Below, piece after piece: positions 29,465-40,800 of a stretch of 64,000 nucleotides of DNA. Positions within the stretch are counted from its first letter, which is position 1; the number at the start of each line of letters is the position of its first letter. The position numbers and the translations under genes were made by a program. Below the pieces are notes generated by a model. That model made no database searches, was not told the DNA's origin, and worked only from the letters and a program-made list of their open reading frames with translations. The stretch comes from Tetradesmus obliquus (taxonomy: Eukaryota > Chlorophyta > Chlorophyceae > Sphaeropleales > Scenedesmaceae): positions 868,001-932,000 of the forward strand of contig CP126202.1 of assembly GCA_030272155.1 (NCBI GenBank). The letters run 5' to 3'.

Positions 29465-31552
29465 GCCGCACGCTTTGATCGCATTATACCAAACCAGCCC
29501 CAGCAAGCTCACCCCATAGCCGGCCATCTGCGCTTGCCCCACATGCTCACCAAGCATCACCACTCCATACATCACAAGCCCGATATCCTTGAAGATCCCA
29601 AGTACTTTGAGCGTCAGCGCAGAAGCCAAACTTATCACCGCCATTGCCGCCGCATTCACGCCAAACCCAGCCGCCGCCGACGCCAAAACATACCCCGGGT
29701 GTGCCGCAAGCTCTGCTAAATGCTGCTCCTGGTGCATCTGCAGAGCCTCGGTTGACAATGCAATCAGCAGCACCCAAAAGCTTGCAGCCGGCGCCAGATA
29801 CATCAGTGCTTCAAGCGGCTGAAAGGCGCGTTTCGAATTTGAAACGAGGCTCTGCATCATGACTAATCTCAAGCCCTCGCACAGCATGGAAGCTACCATG
29901 GCTGTTACGCCGATGAAGCTTATGTTGCCTTCTGCTGCTGTCGCTGCCAGCACGCCAGCTGTTATGAGGCCCACTGAGGCGATCAAGCGTGCTGAGGGAC
30001 GCTCCAGTTTGAAGGCGAAGGCGAAGAGCATCGTGGATACTGGGGTGAAAGCTTTGAGCATCTGCACAAACGCCACTGCAGGCAGGCAGGCAGGCAGGAG
30101 CAGCAGCAGCAACCTGAGGGCGACAGCAAACGGCATCGTATAGCTGCTGGGATAAACCCACAGAGGCGCAAATAGTGCAACGTAAACCCTGGGGATGTTT
30201 GCCTGGGAGGTGCAAGTATGCTGTGTCGCCCAGCTGCTTCGGCAGCGCCTGGACCACAACTGCTCAGAGTTCAATTTAAGAGTGAGGATAGTTAAATGTT
30301 GGTCCTGGCACCATCTTAGATGAGCCACAACAGGTTGAACACAAGCGCTAGACCAGAAAAGTAGAGTGAGCACCGTAGAACACAATTTCACCTCAACCTC
30401 AGCCACCAGCCCTGCAGTGGCTCACCTGACAGGTGCAGGTAGGCTGTGTTGCCCAGCTGCATCGACAGCGCCTGAAAAAGCCCCGTGGGCAGAACCCTTG
30501 TCACATAGAACCGCAGCGACACTGAACCGCTTGCAGGAGCCAGCCGCAGCAGCCGTACCGCTACCCAGCTCACAATGCTTGTGCCTACTAGGCCCAGTGC
30601 ACACACGCTTGCAGGATAGGGGAAGTGCAGGTCCACCATGATGTGCTTGTTGACTAGGATGGCACCGGAAGATGCCAGCACCCTGCAGGAAATGCAAAGA
30701 GTTTGCAGGAAATGCGGGAGCAGCAGCAGCAGCGGGTGAGTGAAGGTCAACCATGATGTGCTTGTTGACCAGGATGGCACCGGAAGATGCCAGCACCCTG
30801 CAGGAAATGCAAGGAGTTGGCAGAAATAGCAGCAGCATCAGCAGCAGGATCTGTGACGTTTGTTTGCTCTGTGCTGCTGCTGCTGCTGCTGCTGTTGCTG
30901 GGTCAACCTGCTGCAGGGTGCTGGCTCGCAGGCAGCTGCTACACAACTGTAGCAGGTGCTGTGGCATGACTGACAGTAAATCAGTTACAGGGGAAAGGGA
31001 ATTACTTGAACACTGCCTGTTGCAGTTAAAGTTGCAACAACAGCTGCTGCTGCAGGTAAGACCTTGTGTGTCAGCAGCACCACTGGCAAGCAGCTGGCAA
31101 GAGGCGGCCATTTGCCCTCACATGCTGTACTGGCATGTCGTTATGCACCATGTGACAATGCCTACTACTGCTTGAACAGCAGGGTGACTTCAAAAGGTGA
31201 ACACGGAGCGGCTTGCTGCGATTTCTGCCGTTCCTGCAAGTGCTGCTGCTGTGCCAATGTGGACGCACCATGAGATGCAGGCCGTGACCACCATCACCAG
31301 CTGCTGCAGCTCGCCCCGCTGCTTGCTTAAAGCAGCAGCTGGCAGTTTGACCGCAGGTATCCATGGCATCTGTGGCTGTTGACTTGCTGCAGCATGTGCT
31401 AGCTGCTCTCCTGCAACTGAGCGCCTGACACGGGGCTGGTGCTGGGACCCTCTCCAGCTGGTTGCTGTTTGCAGCACCACCACTTCCACAGCGTCCTTCT
31501 CGGATGCTGAACCATCGTCAGACTCGTGATCCCGCATGTTTGAGACAGACAC
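29219..31552 (-). CDS. Drug/metabolite-type transporter (triose-phosphate / nucleotide-sugar transporter family)
   Basis: Three exons: 31552 to about 31200, 30682-30426, 30075-29219; the second and third join in phase (TCA G|TG). The first begins MSVSNMRDHESDDGSASEKD, a charged cytosolic tail, then a membrane segment (LVMVVTACISWCVHIGTAAAL); its donor is unresolved. Exon 2 has GAILVNKHIMVDLHFPYP and LGNTAYLHLS, exon 3 VAFVQMLKAFTPVSTMLFAF, GVIAAT-like GLITAGVLAATAAEGNIS and LTLKVLGIFKDIGLV, the hallmarks of the TPT/EamA group (NK motif, LKAxxPV, LTxxVxGxxKD). These carriers exchange sugar phosphates or nucleotide sugars across plastid or Golgi membranes; the substrate cannot be read here. After ...LGLVWYNAIKA an ~85-residue Ala-rich tail follows, unlike the family. 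Confidence 0.8.
30180..30262 (-). repeat. Donor-side echo of transporter exon 2
   Basis: Codons for QALPKQLGDTAYLHLPGK copy the exon 2 end QALSMQLGNTAYLHLSGE. The copy lies between exon 2 and exon 3 on the minus strand, is in frame, and has several amino-acid changes. Confidence 0.8.
30284..30340 (-). mobile_element. Third copy of the short retroposed tail
   Basis: The reverse complement reads CTGTTGTGGCTCATCTAAGA, TGGTGCCAGGACCAACATTT, AACTATCCTCACTC, a diverged version of the tail at 24211-24272. It lies in the transporter intron between exons 2 and 3, in sense orientation. Confidence 0.75.
30705..30812 (-). repeat. Acceptor-side echo of transporter exon 2
   Basis: On the minus strand TTTCCTGCAGGGTGCTGGCA and codons for SSGAILVNKHIMVDLH repeat the exon start at 30682, about 115 bp upstream. 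The in-frame differences (CTA/CTG, GTG/GTT, CTG/CTT) are all third-position until the copy ends. Confidence 0.85.
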
Positions 31553-32390
31553 AGCGTGCCCTGGCTAGGCCGTATGGGCGACACTGTTGTCAACACTTCT
31601 GCTGCTGCTTGCGTCCTGAGGTGCTGTCGCCAGAAGCAAACATAGAGCGCAATTGGCTTGATTTTGGAAAACAGCAGTCACCTTTTCTCGTTTATTTCTA
31701 GGAGTTCAAGTGAGAGGGCGCAGGGTTGAGCATACGCACTGTTAGTCTGGCAAGCTGCCTGCCTTTTGCAGGATCTCGCAGCCGTGTATGCTCATACGCA
31801 AACTTCTTTGTCGATAGCGCCGTGGTTGCCCTGCTGCTGACTGCAATTCCTCCAACCGGGGTCACTCGATCAAGTTCTTCGCTTACTAGATCGTGACAGC
31901 CTAGAGAAATGGGTCTGCTTGACATGGTCGACAAGGTTGGTACTCATTTTCCTTTTTGAGGCCAGACGCAGTCGATTAGTGCAGCGCCACTTTGGCAGCA
32001 GTGTGCAGCGTGCACTGACATCAGCAGACTGCTGTTGCCAAACCCAGTTGCTTTCAATTGCATCAGGATGGTCTTTCAAGTACATATATTAGCATTCACA
32101 ACGCACAGCTGCGCGTGCTGCACATGATTGCTCATCAGCAGCAGGTGTAGTGGCACCCTACCCTCTCATGCGGGCAACAGCGCTTTAGCTGTGCATGTTG
32201 CAGCCTTACCACTTCAATTGTGTGAACCAAACAGAGCCGCTTCAAATCAGCAGTTGCCTGCCTACAAAACAAAGCAGACCAGAGCACGAAAGCCTTCTGC
32301 GTAGTGCCGAGACGCGCTGTATGTGTGCTGTGCTGACTGGGCAAGTCACCACTGGCATCTTGTGCCCTCCATAACTGCTCTGATGTCTCC

Positions 32391-32423
<33 letters not shown>

Positions 32424-32427
32424 ACAG
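31553..32427. other. Intergenic; may contain unrecognised 5' exons of the small plus-strand gene
   Basis: The transporter starts at 31552 (minus). The downstream plus-strand gene must have an N-terminal exon here, but I could not fix it; a start at 31575 (MGDTVVNTSAAACVL) fits poorly in phase. Other open frames show no family signal. Confidence 0.35.
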
Positions 32428-33017
32428 TTCTATCCTCGTGCACAGTGGCCCACGCCCGCAGCGCTGCGAGGCAAGGCAGCATGGGGCGGTGTGCTGGCAG
32501 CAGCAGCAATCTACGTCATCCAGGTGAGACGGTTACCTGCGTTACTACATGTACTAACGGTTGGCTGCACAAGAACGACATATCTGTACGTCAGCAGCTT
32601 GTACTTCAGCAGCAGTGAAGTCTTACATCTAGTTTTCTACATGCGCTCTGCACTGGTCAAGGAGGCAACGTCAGCGCACATCTTGTGCATCACTCGAGCT
32701 GCCTGTCTGCTCACTGCATCCGCTTTCCACATCTCACTGTTCAATGCTGGATATCGTGATGCTGGCTTGCTGCATGCTGGGTAAGTTGCTTTTTGCATCA
32801 ACGTTGTCACCCGTATGTCATGCCTCTGTCATCTGTTGCTGCAGCTGTTTGACTGGGCTGGTGATGATCCTGATGCTGGTTTGTTGCATGTCTGGATCGC
32901 TTTCTGCATCTATGTGTTACTTGTTTGTCATTCAACATGTCATCTGTGCCCCATCTGTGCCTGCAGCCATTTGACTGGGCTGAGGAGGTGCTGGGCATGA
33001 AGAAGCAGGAGCAGTAG
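32428..33017 (+). CDS. 3' exons of a small, probably single-pass membrane protein
   Basis: Two exons are clear: 32428-32523 (FYPRAQWPTPAALRGKAAWG, then a hydrophobic VLAAAAIYVIQ) and 32967-33017 (PFDWAEEVLGMKKQEQ, TAG). They join in phase. The acceptor of the first is a pure (CTG)n tract ending CTACAG. Short length, one membrane helix and a charged C-terminus resemble small accessory subunits of mitochondrial respiratory complexes, but I cannot name one. The 5' exon is not identified. Confidence 0.5.
32832..32895 (+). repeat. Echo of the last exon start of the small gene
   Basis: TTGCTGCAGCTGTTTGACTG followed by GGCTGGTGATGATC copies the last exon start (CTGCAGCCATTTGACTGGGC) about 130 bp upstream; it carries its own acceptor and drifts after about eight codons. 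Confidence 0.7.
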
Positions 33018-35030
33018 AGCAGCAGCAGCGGCAGCGGTGGCAACGGCAGCAATGATTCAGTTGTATTGACAGCAGGACGGCAGCAGCTGGCGCTGCTCCC
33101 AGCAGGCTAGCTGCAAGAGAGACACACACAATCTGCTGCGGGAACACATTAAATGGACGGCCAAGTTACAGCAGTGTCTCTGAAACGCAGCAGTTTCTCC
33201 CGGCAGTTTGCCTCGTGCTGCCTGCAAACAATGCAGCAGGTGTTGCAGGGTGCTGTGGAGTGTTATTCAGCCAGGGCAGCAGGCAGCGTGCATCGCCTGT
33301 CACCAAGTCAAGGAGACAGCAGTGTGAGCAGGAGCTCAGTGATGCTCTGCCCAGTAAGCGCGATGCGATGTACAGTAAATGCCGCAGGATGCCAAGGGGT
33401 CCAGACTGCATCGTTTTGATGTTCACAGTGGTTTGTGCTGACAAGCAGTTGCAGCCGGTGCAGCAAGCTTCCACTGATGCGGTCATGCATGTGTCTTAAG
33501 GGGCCCACTCTGCAGCATGAGGTGTCATGTTCCTGCTTAGTGTGCGTGAGCTGCTCAGGCTTGCCACATCAGCGAGCAGGCGCGGCCTGCAAGTACAAGG
33601 ACGTCATATAGTGATGTGCAAATTGCGCGGCGAATGCAGCAAGTTGCTCCGCCAGGGGGCTGCAGCCTGGCAGCCAGGTGTGCTTTTCAGCAGCCGTATT
33701 GGGACATTTTGGGTGGCGCCCCCAGTGTTTTGATACTTTGGCTCATCCTTGTGTCAGCAGCTGGCAGTGAAGCGGCTGCCAGTGGATTAGTAGCTTGTAG
33801 TGCAAAGAGTTGCCGCTGGCAGATGCTTGTTTGCATGGCCTCCGCAGGCCTGGGTTTAACGCTGTGTGACACAACATGTAACAGTCAAAGTATGCTCACG
33901 GCTCGGCACTATGAGTCTGACTTCAGACTGAGTCTCACAGTGTGCAAGTCAGCTTGATGTGTGAGAAGATCTAGAAAAATGGAATGTGTGTGAGCAGCAG
34001 GGCGCGTTTTTGCGTATTGAGTTAACTCACGGTGCAGACCAAGACTTGCAAGTTGGCGCACCAATAGGCGCAGCATCAGCATCAGCCTATGCTGAGCATC
34101 AAACCAATCAGCAGTCAAGCCCTGATGGCATCACCACATGCCCTGAATCAAGTAGGACATAGCTGTTGCAGCCATGCCTGTGCAGTAGTTCAACACAAGG
34201 CAAGCCCTGCACCCTGTGGCTCGCACAGCTGTGCCTCTGCAGAGGCAGCAACACGTTGACAACAGCCTATTGTCTCTGAGAGACGAATGTGCAGCCATGT
34301 GCCTGCCCTACAAACGGGCATGTTCAAAAGTGCAACTCTCTGTCCACATGTGTAGTGCAGGTGCTCCGAGCAGTGAGTCACTCATTACACAATACATAGA
34401 AATGTTCAGCACAAATTGAATCATCATCATCATGTTCAGCAGAAATTGGATGTGGCTGGAGGACCCCAAAAGGTACCGCTGCAAACAGATGTCATCAGCA
34501 AGGCACTGCGCAATGCGCCGCCAAATCTAAGAAAACCCGACGTATGACCAAGGCTGTTGACAGAGACTGCCAAAATTATATAGCGAACGCCGACGCTTGA
34601 TGACCAACCTGCAAGTGCCAACTGAAAACCCGACACAACATGTCGCCTGGACCAGCATTGCTTGAAGGTGCGCAGTGATGCTTTTACCATGCTTAGAATC
34701 GTCCTATTTACAACACACAGCATGTTCCAGCAGCGTGCACTAGATAGCTCAGGCTGGACTCCCTATGCACAAATGCTTCTTCAACACTTGGAAACCATTG
34801 CTGACAGGCAGGCTGTTCAAAGCCTGCTAGCTCTGGCTGCTGCTGCTGCTGCTGCTGCTGCCATGCGATCCTGCCAAAGTAGACACTCCAAACATGTATT
34901 TCATACTGTGACAGTGTGTCAGCCAAGCCACGCAGTGGTCTTGCTGCATGCTGTTGTGTGTCAGGGGTCTTTTGCACACAGGTGAAGCTGCAAAATGACA
35001 CAACCACGTAAGACACATGTTGTAATACTA
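33018..35030. other. Intergenic, no supported gene
   Basis: This stretch lies between convergent genes. Frames such as 33215-33499 or 34436-34723 have no splice, start-context or family support. Direct short repeats (ATGTTCAGCA(C/G)AAATTG at about 34402 and 34432, separated by CATCATCATCAT) are visible. I see nothing else. Confidence 0.4.
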
Positions 35031-35034
35031 CGTT

Positions 35035-35125
35035 ATGCATCAACAGCAGGTACGGCTTGGCTCTCACATTGACGGGCATCCAAAGTACTTCATTGGATCA
35101 GCCGCTGCCACCTTCTCATTCGGAC
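35035..35125 (-). repeat. Terminal echo of the Cys-rich gene, including its stop
   Basis: On the minus strand codons for KVAAADPMKYFGCPSM and TGA repeat the end of the gene at 35296. Over the last 17 codons the three differences (GCA/GCG, GGG/GGA, TCG/TCA) are all synonymous. A LINE tail separates the two copies. Confidence 0.85.
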
Positions 35126-35217
35126 ACAAATCATAAATCACAAACTATGGCCCACTGCTGATAAAATCACACAGCCACAGAGTACACATTGTGCCACTTG
35201 ATGCTTTTGTACCATAC

Positions 35218-35262
35218 AATTCATTACATGCTCCACTTAACCGAGGAGTGGGGACCCAAAAG
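35218..35262 (-). mobile_element. LINE 3' tail downstream of the Cys-rich gene
   Basis: The reverse complement GGTCCCCACTCCTCGGTTAA, then GTGGAGCATGTAATGAATTG, is the LINE 3' end, 5'-truncated to about 45 bp. It lies 35 bp after the stop of the minus-strand gene at 35296 in sense orientation. Its TGTAA (35224-35228) is about 70 nt downstream of the stop, the expected place of a poly(A) signal. Confidence 0.75.
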
Positions 35263-35295
35263 CATTGCGTACGCCGTCTTTATGCTGCATGGGGC

Positions 35296-36215
35296 TCACA
35301 TCGACGGGCACCCAAAGTACTTCATTGGATCAGCTGCTGCCACCTTCTTTACCGGACAGCTCAGGCACTGCTGGTCCCGCATATCTTTCGTCACCTTCCC
35401 GCCCGGATACGCACAATACCCATACCCCGCATTTCCTGGCTGTCCCATGCTGCTGCCACACAAGCTGCTTGTGCTCACTCCGCTGGTCCAGATGCAGCAG
35501 CTGCTGCCAATCTTGCCACAGTTTGGCTTGTTTGCAACGCACGTGCCTGTCTGCCAGTCCGGATCGAAGGCTTTGTCACCCGGTGACGTGTACTGGCAAA
35601 AGGTATTTGGGGCTGAGCAGATGTTTGTCATAGAGGGAGATGGCAGCGCGGGGTTTACGCCCCTGTGGTATAGGCTGGGGCAGCAGGGCTTGCCTGGGGC
35701 CGAACCACAATCCTTTGAAACTGGCCGGCATGTGCCTGAAAGAAAAGCAGCAGTGAGAGCACGCAAGATGTTAAAGAGCAGACTTGTCTGGGCATGACGC
35801 TAAGCCGCAGTCTTTGGGCACTGGCCAGCATGTGCCTGGAAGAAAAAGAAACCAGTGCGAGCAGGCAACACGTTAGACAGCAGGCTTGTGTGACCATGGT
35901 ACTGAGCCGCAGTCTTTGGGCACTGGCTGGCATGTGCCTGAAAGAAAGCAGCAGCAAAAGCAGGCAATAGCAGATATGAGTGGGCATCAAGTGGCACTGT
36001 AGCCCTTGCCAGGGACCAAGCCGCAGTCCTTGGGTACTGGCCAGCATGTGCCTGAAGAAAAGCAGCAGCAGTGGAAGCAGGCGATAGCAGACGGGAGTTG
36101 GGGCTTCAAGTGGGCTTCAAGTTGCTGCTGCTGTGCTGCTGTTGCATCCTCACCTAGCAAGGCACCAGCTGGCGAGGCGAAGGCAGGCGCACATCATCTG
36201 CTGCCATCTGGTGTT

Positions 36216-36255
<40 letters not shown>

Positions 36256-36369
36256 GCCTTCAATGCAGTTCAATGCAACTTGCATTGGGGGTTTGGGGAA
36301 GTTCTCACCTAGCAGTGCACCGGCTGGTGAGGCAAAGGCGGGTGCGGACCATCCGCTGCCATTTGGTGT

Positions 36370-36417
<48 letters not shown>

Positions 36418-36814
36418 CAATCGCTCACCTAGCAAGGGACCGGCTGGTGAGGCGAAGGCGGGTGCAGACCATCCGCTGGCATCTGGTGTGGGTGTGAAGA
36501 AGCTGTAGCTGCCATCACTGCATGTCGGCTTGGGAGTGTTCTTCAGGTCTGTTATCTGTTTCGCTGCGTTGCCAGGGCAGCAGGGCTTGCCAGCTTTGCC
36601 GCAGTCTACTGGTAGCGGCATGCAGCGCGTGGTCTTATTTGAGTCGCTGTAAGTCCACCTGTGCGGTACATACAATTAGTCAGCAGCATCAGCAAAGAGA
36701 TACAGTGTGGTCGAAGACGTTGATATATGGGGTCGGCTAGCTTGATGCTGAAGGCGGTTTAACGAATAAGTGTGCGGGTTTCTTGCATGTGCTCGCTGCT
36801 GCTGCTGCCGCTGC

Positions 36815-36850
<36 letters not shown>

Positions 36851-37053
36851 CACAGCTAGTGATGCAGTACTCACCCGCAGAAGAAACCAGTGCCGCAGTA
36901 CCCGGGTCCCTTGGGGCATTTAACTCCCGCAGGGATGGATGCACCGCAGAGAGCATTGGGAGCTCCGCATTCAAAAGTAGCCAGTGGCATGCGACCAGCA
37001 TGTGCGACTGCTGCTAGTGCAGCTGTAAGGACGAGCAGAAGACGTATATGCAT
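35296..37053 (-). CDS. Secreted cysteine-rich protein with repeated CG-x-PCCP modules
   Basis: Three exons, 37053-36875, 36658-36429 and 35735-35296, join in phase to 282 aa. The start MHIRLLLVLTAALAAVAHAG is a clean signal peptide. Cys modules follow: CGAPNALCGASIPAGVKCP, YCGTGFFCG, CMPLPVDCGKAGKPCCPG, CRPVSKDCGSAPGKPCCPS, CVANKPNCGKIGSSCCIW and CLSCPVKK. The spacing C-x5-CG-x3-PCCP repeats at least twice. No enzyme motif is seen, so a disulfide-stabilised cell-wall or extracellular protein is likely. I do not recognise the family. The C-terminus ends GCPSM; a splice at AT|GTGAGC just before the stop is possible. Echoes flank exons 2 and 3. Confidence 0.75.
35790..36050 (-). repeat. Three acceptor-side echoes of Cys-rich exon 3
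   Basis: On the minus strand TTTC(A/C)AGGCACATGC(C/T)GGCCAG is followed by TGCCCAAAGACTGCGGCT at about 36048-36010, 35945-35905 and 35840-35795, before the real exon at 35735. The Cys codons of CRPVSKDCG are kept in each copy as C...KDCG. Confidence 0.85.
36150..36350 (-). repeat. Two donor-side echoes of Cys-rich exon 2
   Basis: The exon 2 end (codons for ASGWSAPAFASPAGPLLG and a TAG|GTGAG donor) is repeated at about 36365-36305 and 36215-36150, separated by (CTG)n tracts. Frames are retained (NGSGWSAPAFASPAGALLG; ADDVRLPSPRQL is shifted). Confidence 0.85.
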
Positions 37054-37875
37054 CGCGTGTTTCTTTGCTGGCACTGCTGCGACGTTGATCAACTCTGTGA
37101 ACGAAGCTTACGGAATCACAGCAAGGAAGTCAGCAGGAATGGGCGTTAAGTACTCTATCATAAGCTCAGTGTACAGTTGATCAGCCTCTGAATGCTGTAA
37201 GAATAATTATATGAGAATGAACTCTCGTGCGCGTGCGGAAGCTGCTTGGGTCACACAGCCTCACTCCATGCAAATGGGCAGCGGTCACACTTCGTGTTTA
37301 TCAACTCGCAACCATCACCTGGTGCACACGGTACGCTTGCTTATGGCTTACAAATGTGATCAAACCAGGCAGTTTAGCACCGGTGATGGCTGGTCAACGC
37401 AGCGTGCTCTTGTCGACCCAGAACACCGTGCTGGGCTAGCCATGGCATCTGCAGCTGCCACAGCTCGACAGATGCATCATTCCAGCAGATCAAACGTACA
37501 AAGGAAGCAAGATACAAAATGTTTTGCAAGTTACGCGCTGTTACTGCTAGCACCCAAACAAGGCTCCCTCCAGGGTTGCTGCCATCTGCTGATCACGACC
37601 ATACAGAGCAGCTAATTTCATACCAAAGCGGTTCACTGCGGAAAGCCCAAATGACAGCCCAGTTATTGCACAGCAGCAGGCAGTGGCGGGCTGTCTGATG
37701 CTGCATAGCAAGCCACAGGCAAGTGCCGTGCTTGCAGCAAGTTGCGAGATCCACCAGCACTGCTGCACTACACTACATGTAGCCTACAAGCAAGCCTGCT
37801 GCACGCCTCCTCAAGCCCAGCGCCCTGCGACAGCTGCTGCCGGCTCTGAACCCTGCTGCTGCAAGATTCAAAGCC
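37054..37875. other. Intergenic between two minus-strand genes, with a terminal echo
   Basis: Promoter of the Cys-rich gene and 3' flank of the helical-repeat gene. At 37793-37840 the sequence GCCTGCTGCACGCCTCCTCA echoes 37905-37945 (GCCTGCTGCACACCTCTTCG), the C-terminal codons of the gene ending at 37876. No other gene is supported. Confidence 0.5.
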
Positions 37876-40800
37876 CTACACCCTGCTTCCAGCAGCACGC
37901 CTGCTGCACACCTCTTCGAGCGCAGCATCCTGCAGCAGCATCAGCAGCAGCTGCCGGCAGCCGCCCAGCCCCACAGCCTTGTTTGCACTGCTCACCAGCC
38001 ACTGCCGTGCACCCTGAGCCCGCAGCTGCTGCATGCTGCGCTGTGCTTCCGCAGCATCACACAGCAGCACAGCCCTCAGCAGCTGCAGGAATTGCTGCTG
38101 GCCTGCGGCACTGAGCAGCACCTTGGCACCGCCTGCCTGCTTGCTTGACCCTGTCGCTGCTACTGCAGCAGGCCGCTTCTTGCTGCTGCTTGTTCTCGCA
38201 GGAGTCTGTGTACTTCCAGTGCCCTGGGTTGCAGTTGCGTCGTCATCAACTTCTGCTGCTGCTGCTGCTGTGTCTGCAGCCTGCTGTTCTCCACTAGCAT
38301 CCTTCCCACTGCTGCTGCTGCTGCTGCTGCTGCAGAGCTCCAGCCCTGCCTGTGCCACTGCCGCAAACTGCTCCGCAGTCAAGCTGCCACACAGTACACG
38401 AGCATCCAGCTGCACCAGCAGTTCCAGCGCAGCAGCAGCAACAGCAGCATCCTTGTCCCAGGCCTTTGCTGCCAGCGTTTGTAGCAGCTGCGCGGCTGCT
38501 GGGGAGCCGGCAGGCAGCGCCACTAGCTGCAGCAGCTTGATGGCAGCCCTGCAGCAGCAGCAGCAGCAGCGGCGGTGGCCGCGGGGGAAGGAGTTGGGAG
38601 TGTGCAGCAGGCTGGGTGTAGCTGTACTTGTGCATTGATTCAAAGTTGCACTGCGAATGCAGGTCAAACTCTTCAGCCGGCCCTGCCAGGTAAAGCTACA
38701 CCAGCACGTGGTATATGATACATATCAAGCTGCGACCTCAACATTTGCCAGGTGCTCAGCTTGTATTGCAGCAACACCAGCACATCATCTTGCGGACCGG
38801 CATCAAGCTCACCTGCGTGCCTTGATGGAGGTGTCATGGTTGAGGCAGTACAGCAGGCCCTCTAGGGACTCCCCGCACCACAGCTGTGTGTGCAACAGCC
38901 CATCATCTGCAGGCAGCCACACAAGCAAGCACATGAACTGGTGTGGTAACAGCACAGGCACTGCATGACGGATCTAAGGGCCTGCTTCACGCTGTACTGC
39001 GTTGATGAGAGCATCTGGCCCTGAACGGTGCTGCTGGCGGCTGTGTGTAGAGCACCTGCATCACACCCCATCTGGCACAGCGCAGCAGGGCAACAAATTC
39101 CATGTTGTGCTCTGCAACAACAGCATCATGTAATGAGATTGTAACCACAACTTGCAGCCTCTGCTCACCTGGGCAGCTGTCCATGAAGCGCTCCACAGTG
39201 CTGCTCATCAGGCCCAGCGCAGCACAGCGCACTCCTTACCTTGTGCTACTCATCCACAGTGCTGTTAAGCTACTTATGCTGATATCTCACCTGGGCAGCT
39301 GTCCATAAAGCGCTCCACAGCGCTGCTCATCAAGGCCAGCGCAGCACAGCGCCACTCCACAGCGCAGTTGGCTGCAGGCCGCAGCAGCTCCGCACAGCCC
39401 AGCAGCAGCTGCCGCACACCCGCGGGGTCTGCTGCTGCTGCTGCCGCTGCTGGTGGTGGTTCCTCACTGCTGGTGTTGCTGCGGCTGCTGTCAGCCAGCT
39501 GCTGCATGTGAGGGCCTGTGTACACTCGCTCAAGCAGCAGCATCACCTGCAGCAGCACACACACACACATCTGTATTTTGGTGCAAACTCACAACCTTGT
39601 CCTGCTGCTGCTGCTGTTGCTGAGGGGCCAGAGTGCACTGCAGGTGTGAGCAGATCACTGGTGGGCGGCAGCTGTTAAACATATACATGCACACCAGGTC
39701 TAAGCAGGTGTGGTGTGGGCGTCTGGACCAATCTGCACAGTCACAGCAGTAATCTTTGGGCACAGGTGCAGCATGCTGCCTTCTCACCTTCTTGATTGCT
39801 GCCTTTTCAGCCTCAGCACTGCCTTTAGCTGCTTGATACAGGCCCTGCTGCTGCTGCTGCTGCTGCTCGTGCACCACCAGTGCCACAAGGCCCCTCACCA
39901 GCTGCTGCGGCTTGTCATAGCCAGCCAGCAGCACTGCCAGCGAACCAAAGCTGTCACTGCTACACCAATCCTCCCACTGCCGCTGCCTCTGCTTTTCATT
40001 ATCATTGCAAGCCACACCCTGGGCAAAGGCTGCTGACGGCTCTACTGCTGCTGCTGCTGCTGATGCTGCACTGCCTGCCGCTGAGTCATCTTCTGGTGCG
40101 CAAAGCTGGGTAGTATTCTCAGGTCTGCCAAATGGCCCAAGCAGCATGCTGTGCTTCAGCTCCATCATGCAGCAGTCATGAGGCGTCTCACATGGCCGCA
40201 CTGCTGCTGCTGCTGCACCCTCACCAACGCTATAGCCAGCTGCTGCTGCTGCTGCTGCTGGCCTGCCATCAAGGTGCATCCAGCCGTACGCAGCTTGCAG
40301 GAAGCGTCCACCTGCTGCTGCCAGTTGCTGCCAGTCCAGTTGGCTGCTGCTGCTGTATGTGTTGCCATTGACCTCAGCTGTTCCACCTGATGCTGCTGCC
40401 GCTGCTGCTGGTGCCAGTGGTGTGTCCTGCAGTGCAGCAGCTGCCTGCAGCAGCTTGACTACAGCGGCACAGGCCTCCCCTGGCCGAAGCGCTTCACCTG
40501 TGCAAGCAGCAATGCTATTGCCTGGCTGATGGTAAGGCTGCTGTGCTGCTGGCTGCCACCTAGCTGCCTGCAGCAGCTGCTGTGCTGGGTGCATGTGACT
40601 GCCACCAGCGCCACTGCTGCTGCTGCTGTTGCTGCTGTTGCCGGGTGCGGTGTCAGCGCCTAGCTGTAGGAAGACTAGCAGTAGGTGCAGCTTGGGTGAG
40701 CGCTGCTTGGCTTGCAGCTGGCAGATGCCTGTGAGGGAGTGGAAGTGGTGCAGCAGCGACACCACTGCAGCAATGCAGGGGTACCCTAGCTGGTACAGCC

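Noticed and set aside
28822-29478. Plus-strand Ser/Pro/Leu-rich frame of 218 codons
   Set aside because: Overlaps the transporter's Ala-rich tail on the minus strand, and its composition is explained by CTG/CAG repeats.
31575-31630. First exon of the small plus-strand gene
   Set aside because: A possible ATG and donor exist, but the phase does not match the exon at 32428.
34436-34723. Minus-strand 95-codon frame as a gene
   Set aside because: Lacks splice sites, family signal and supporting context in a gene-free stretch.
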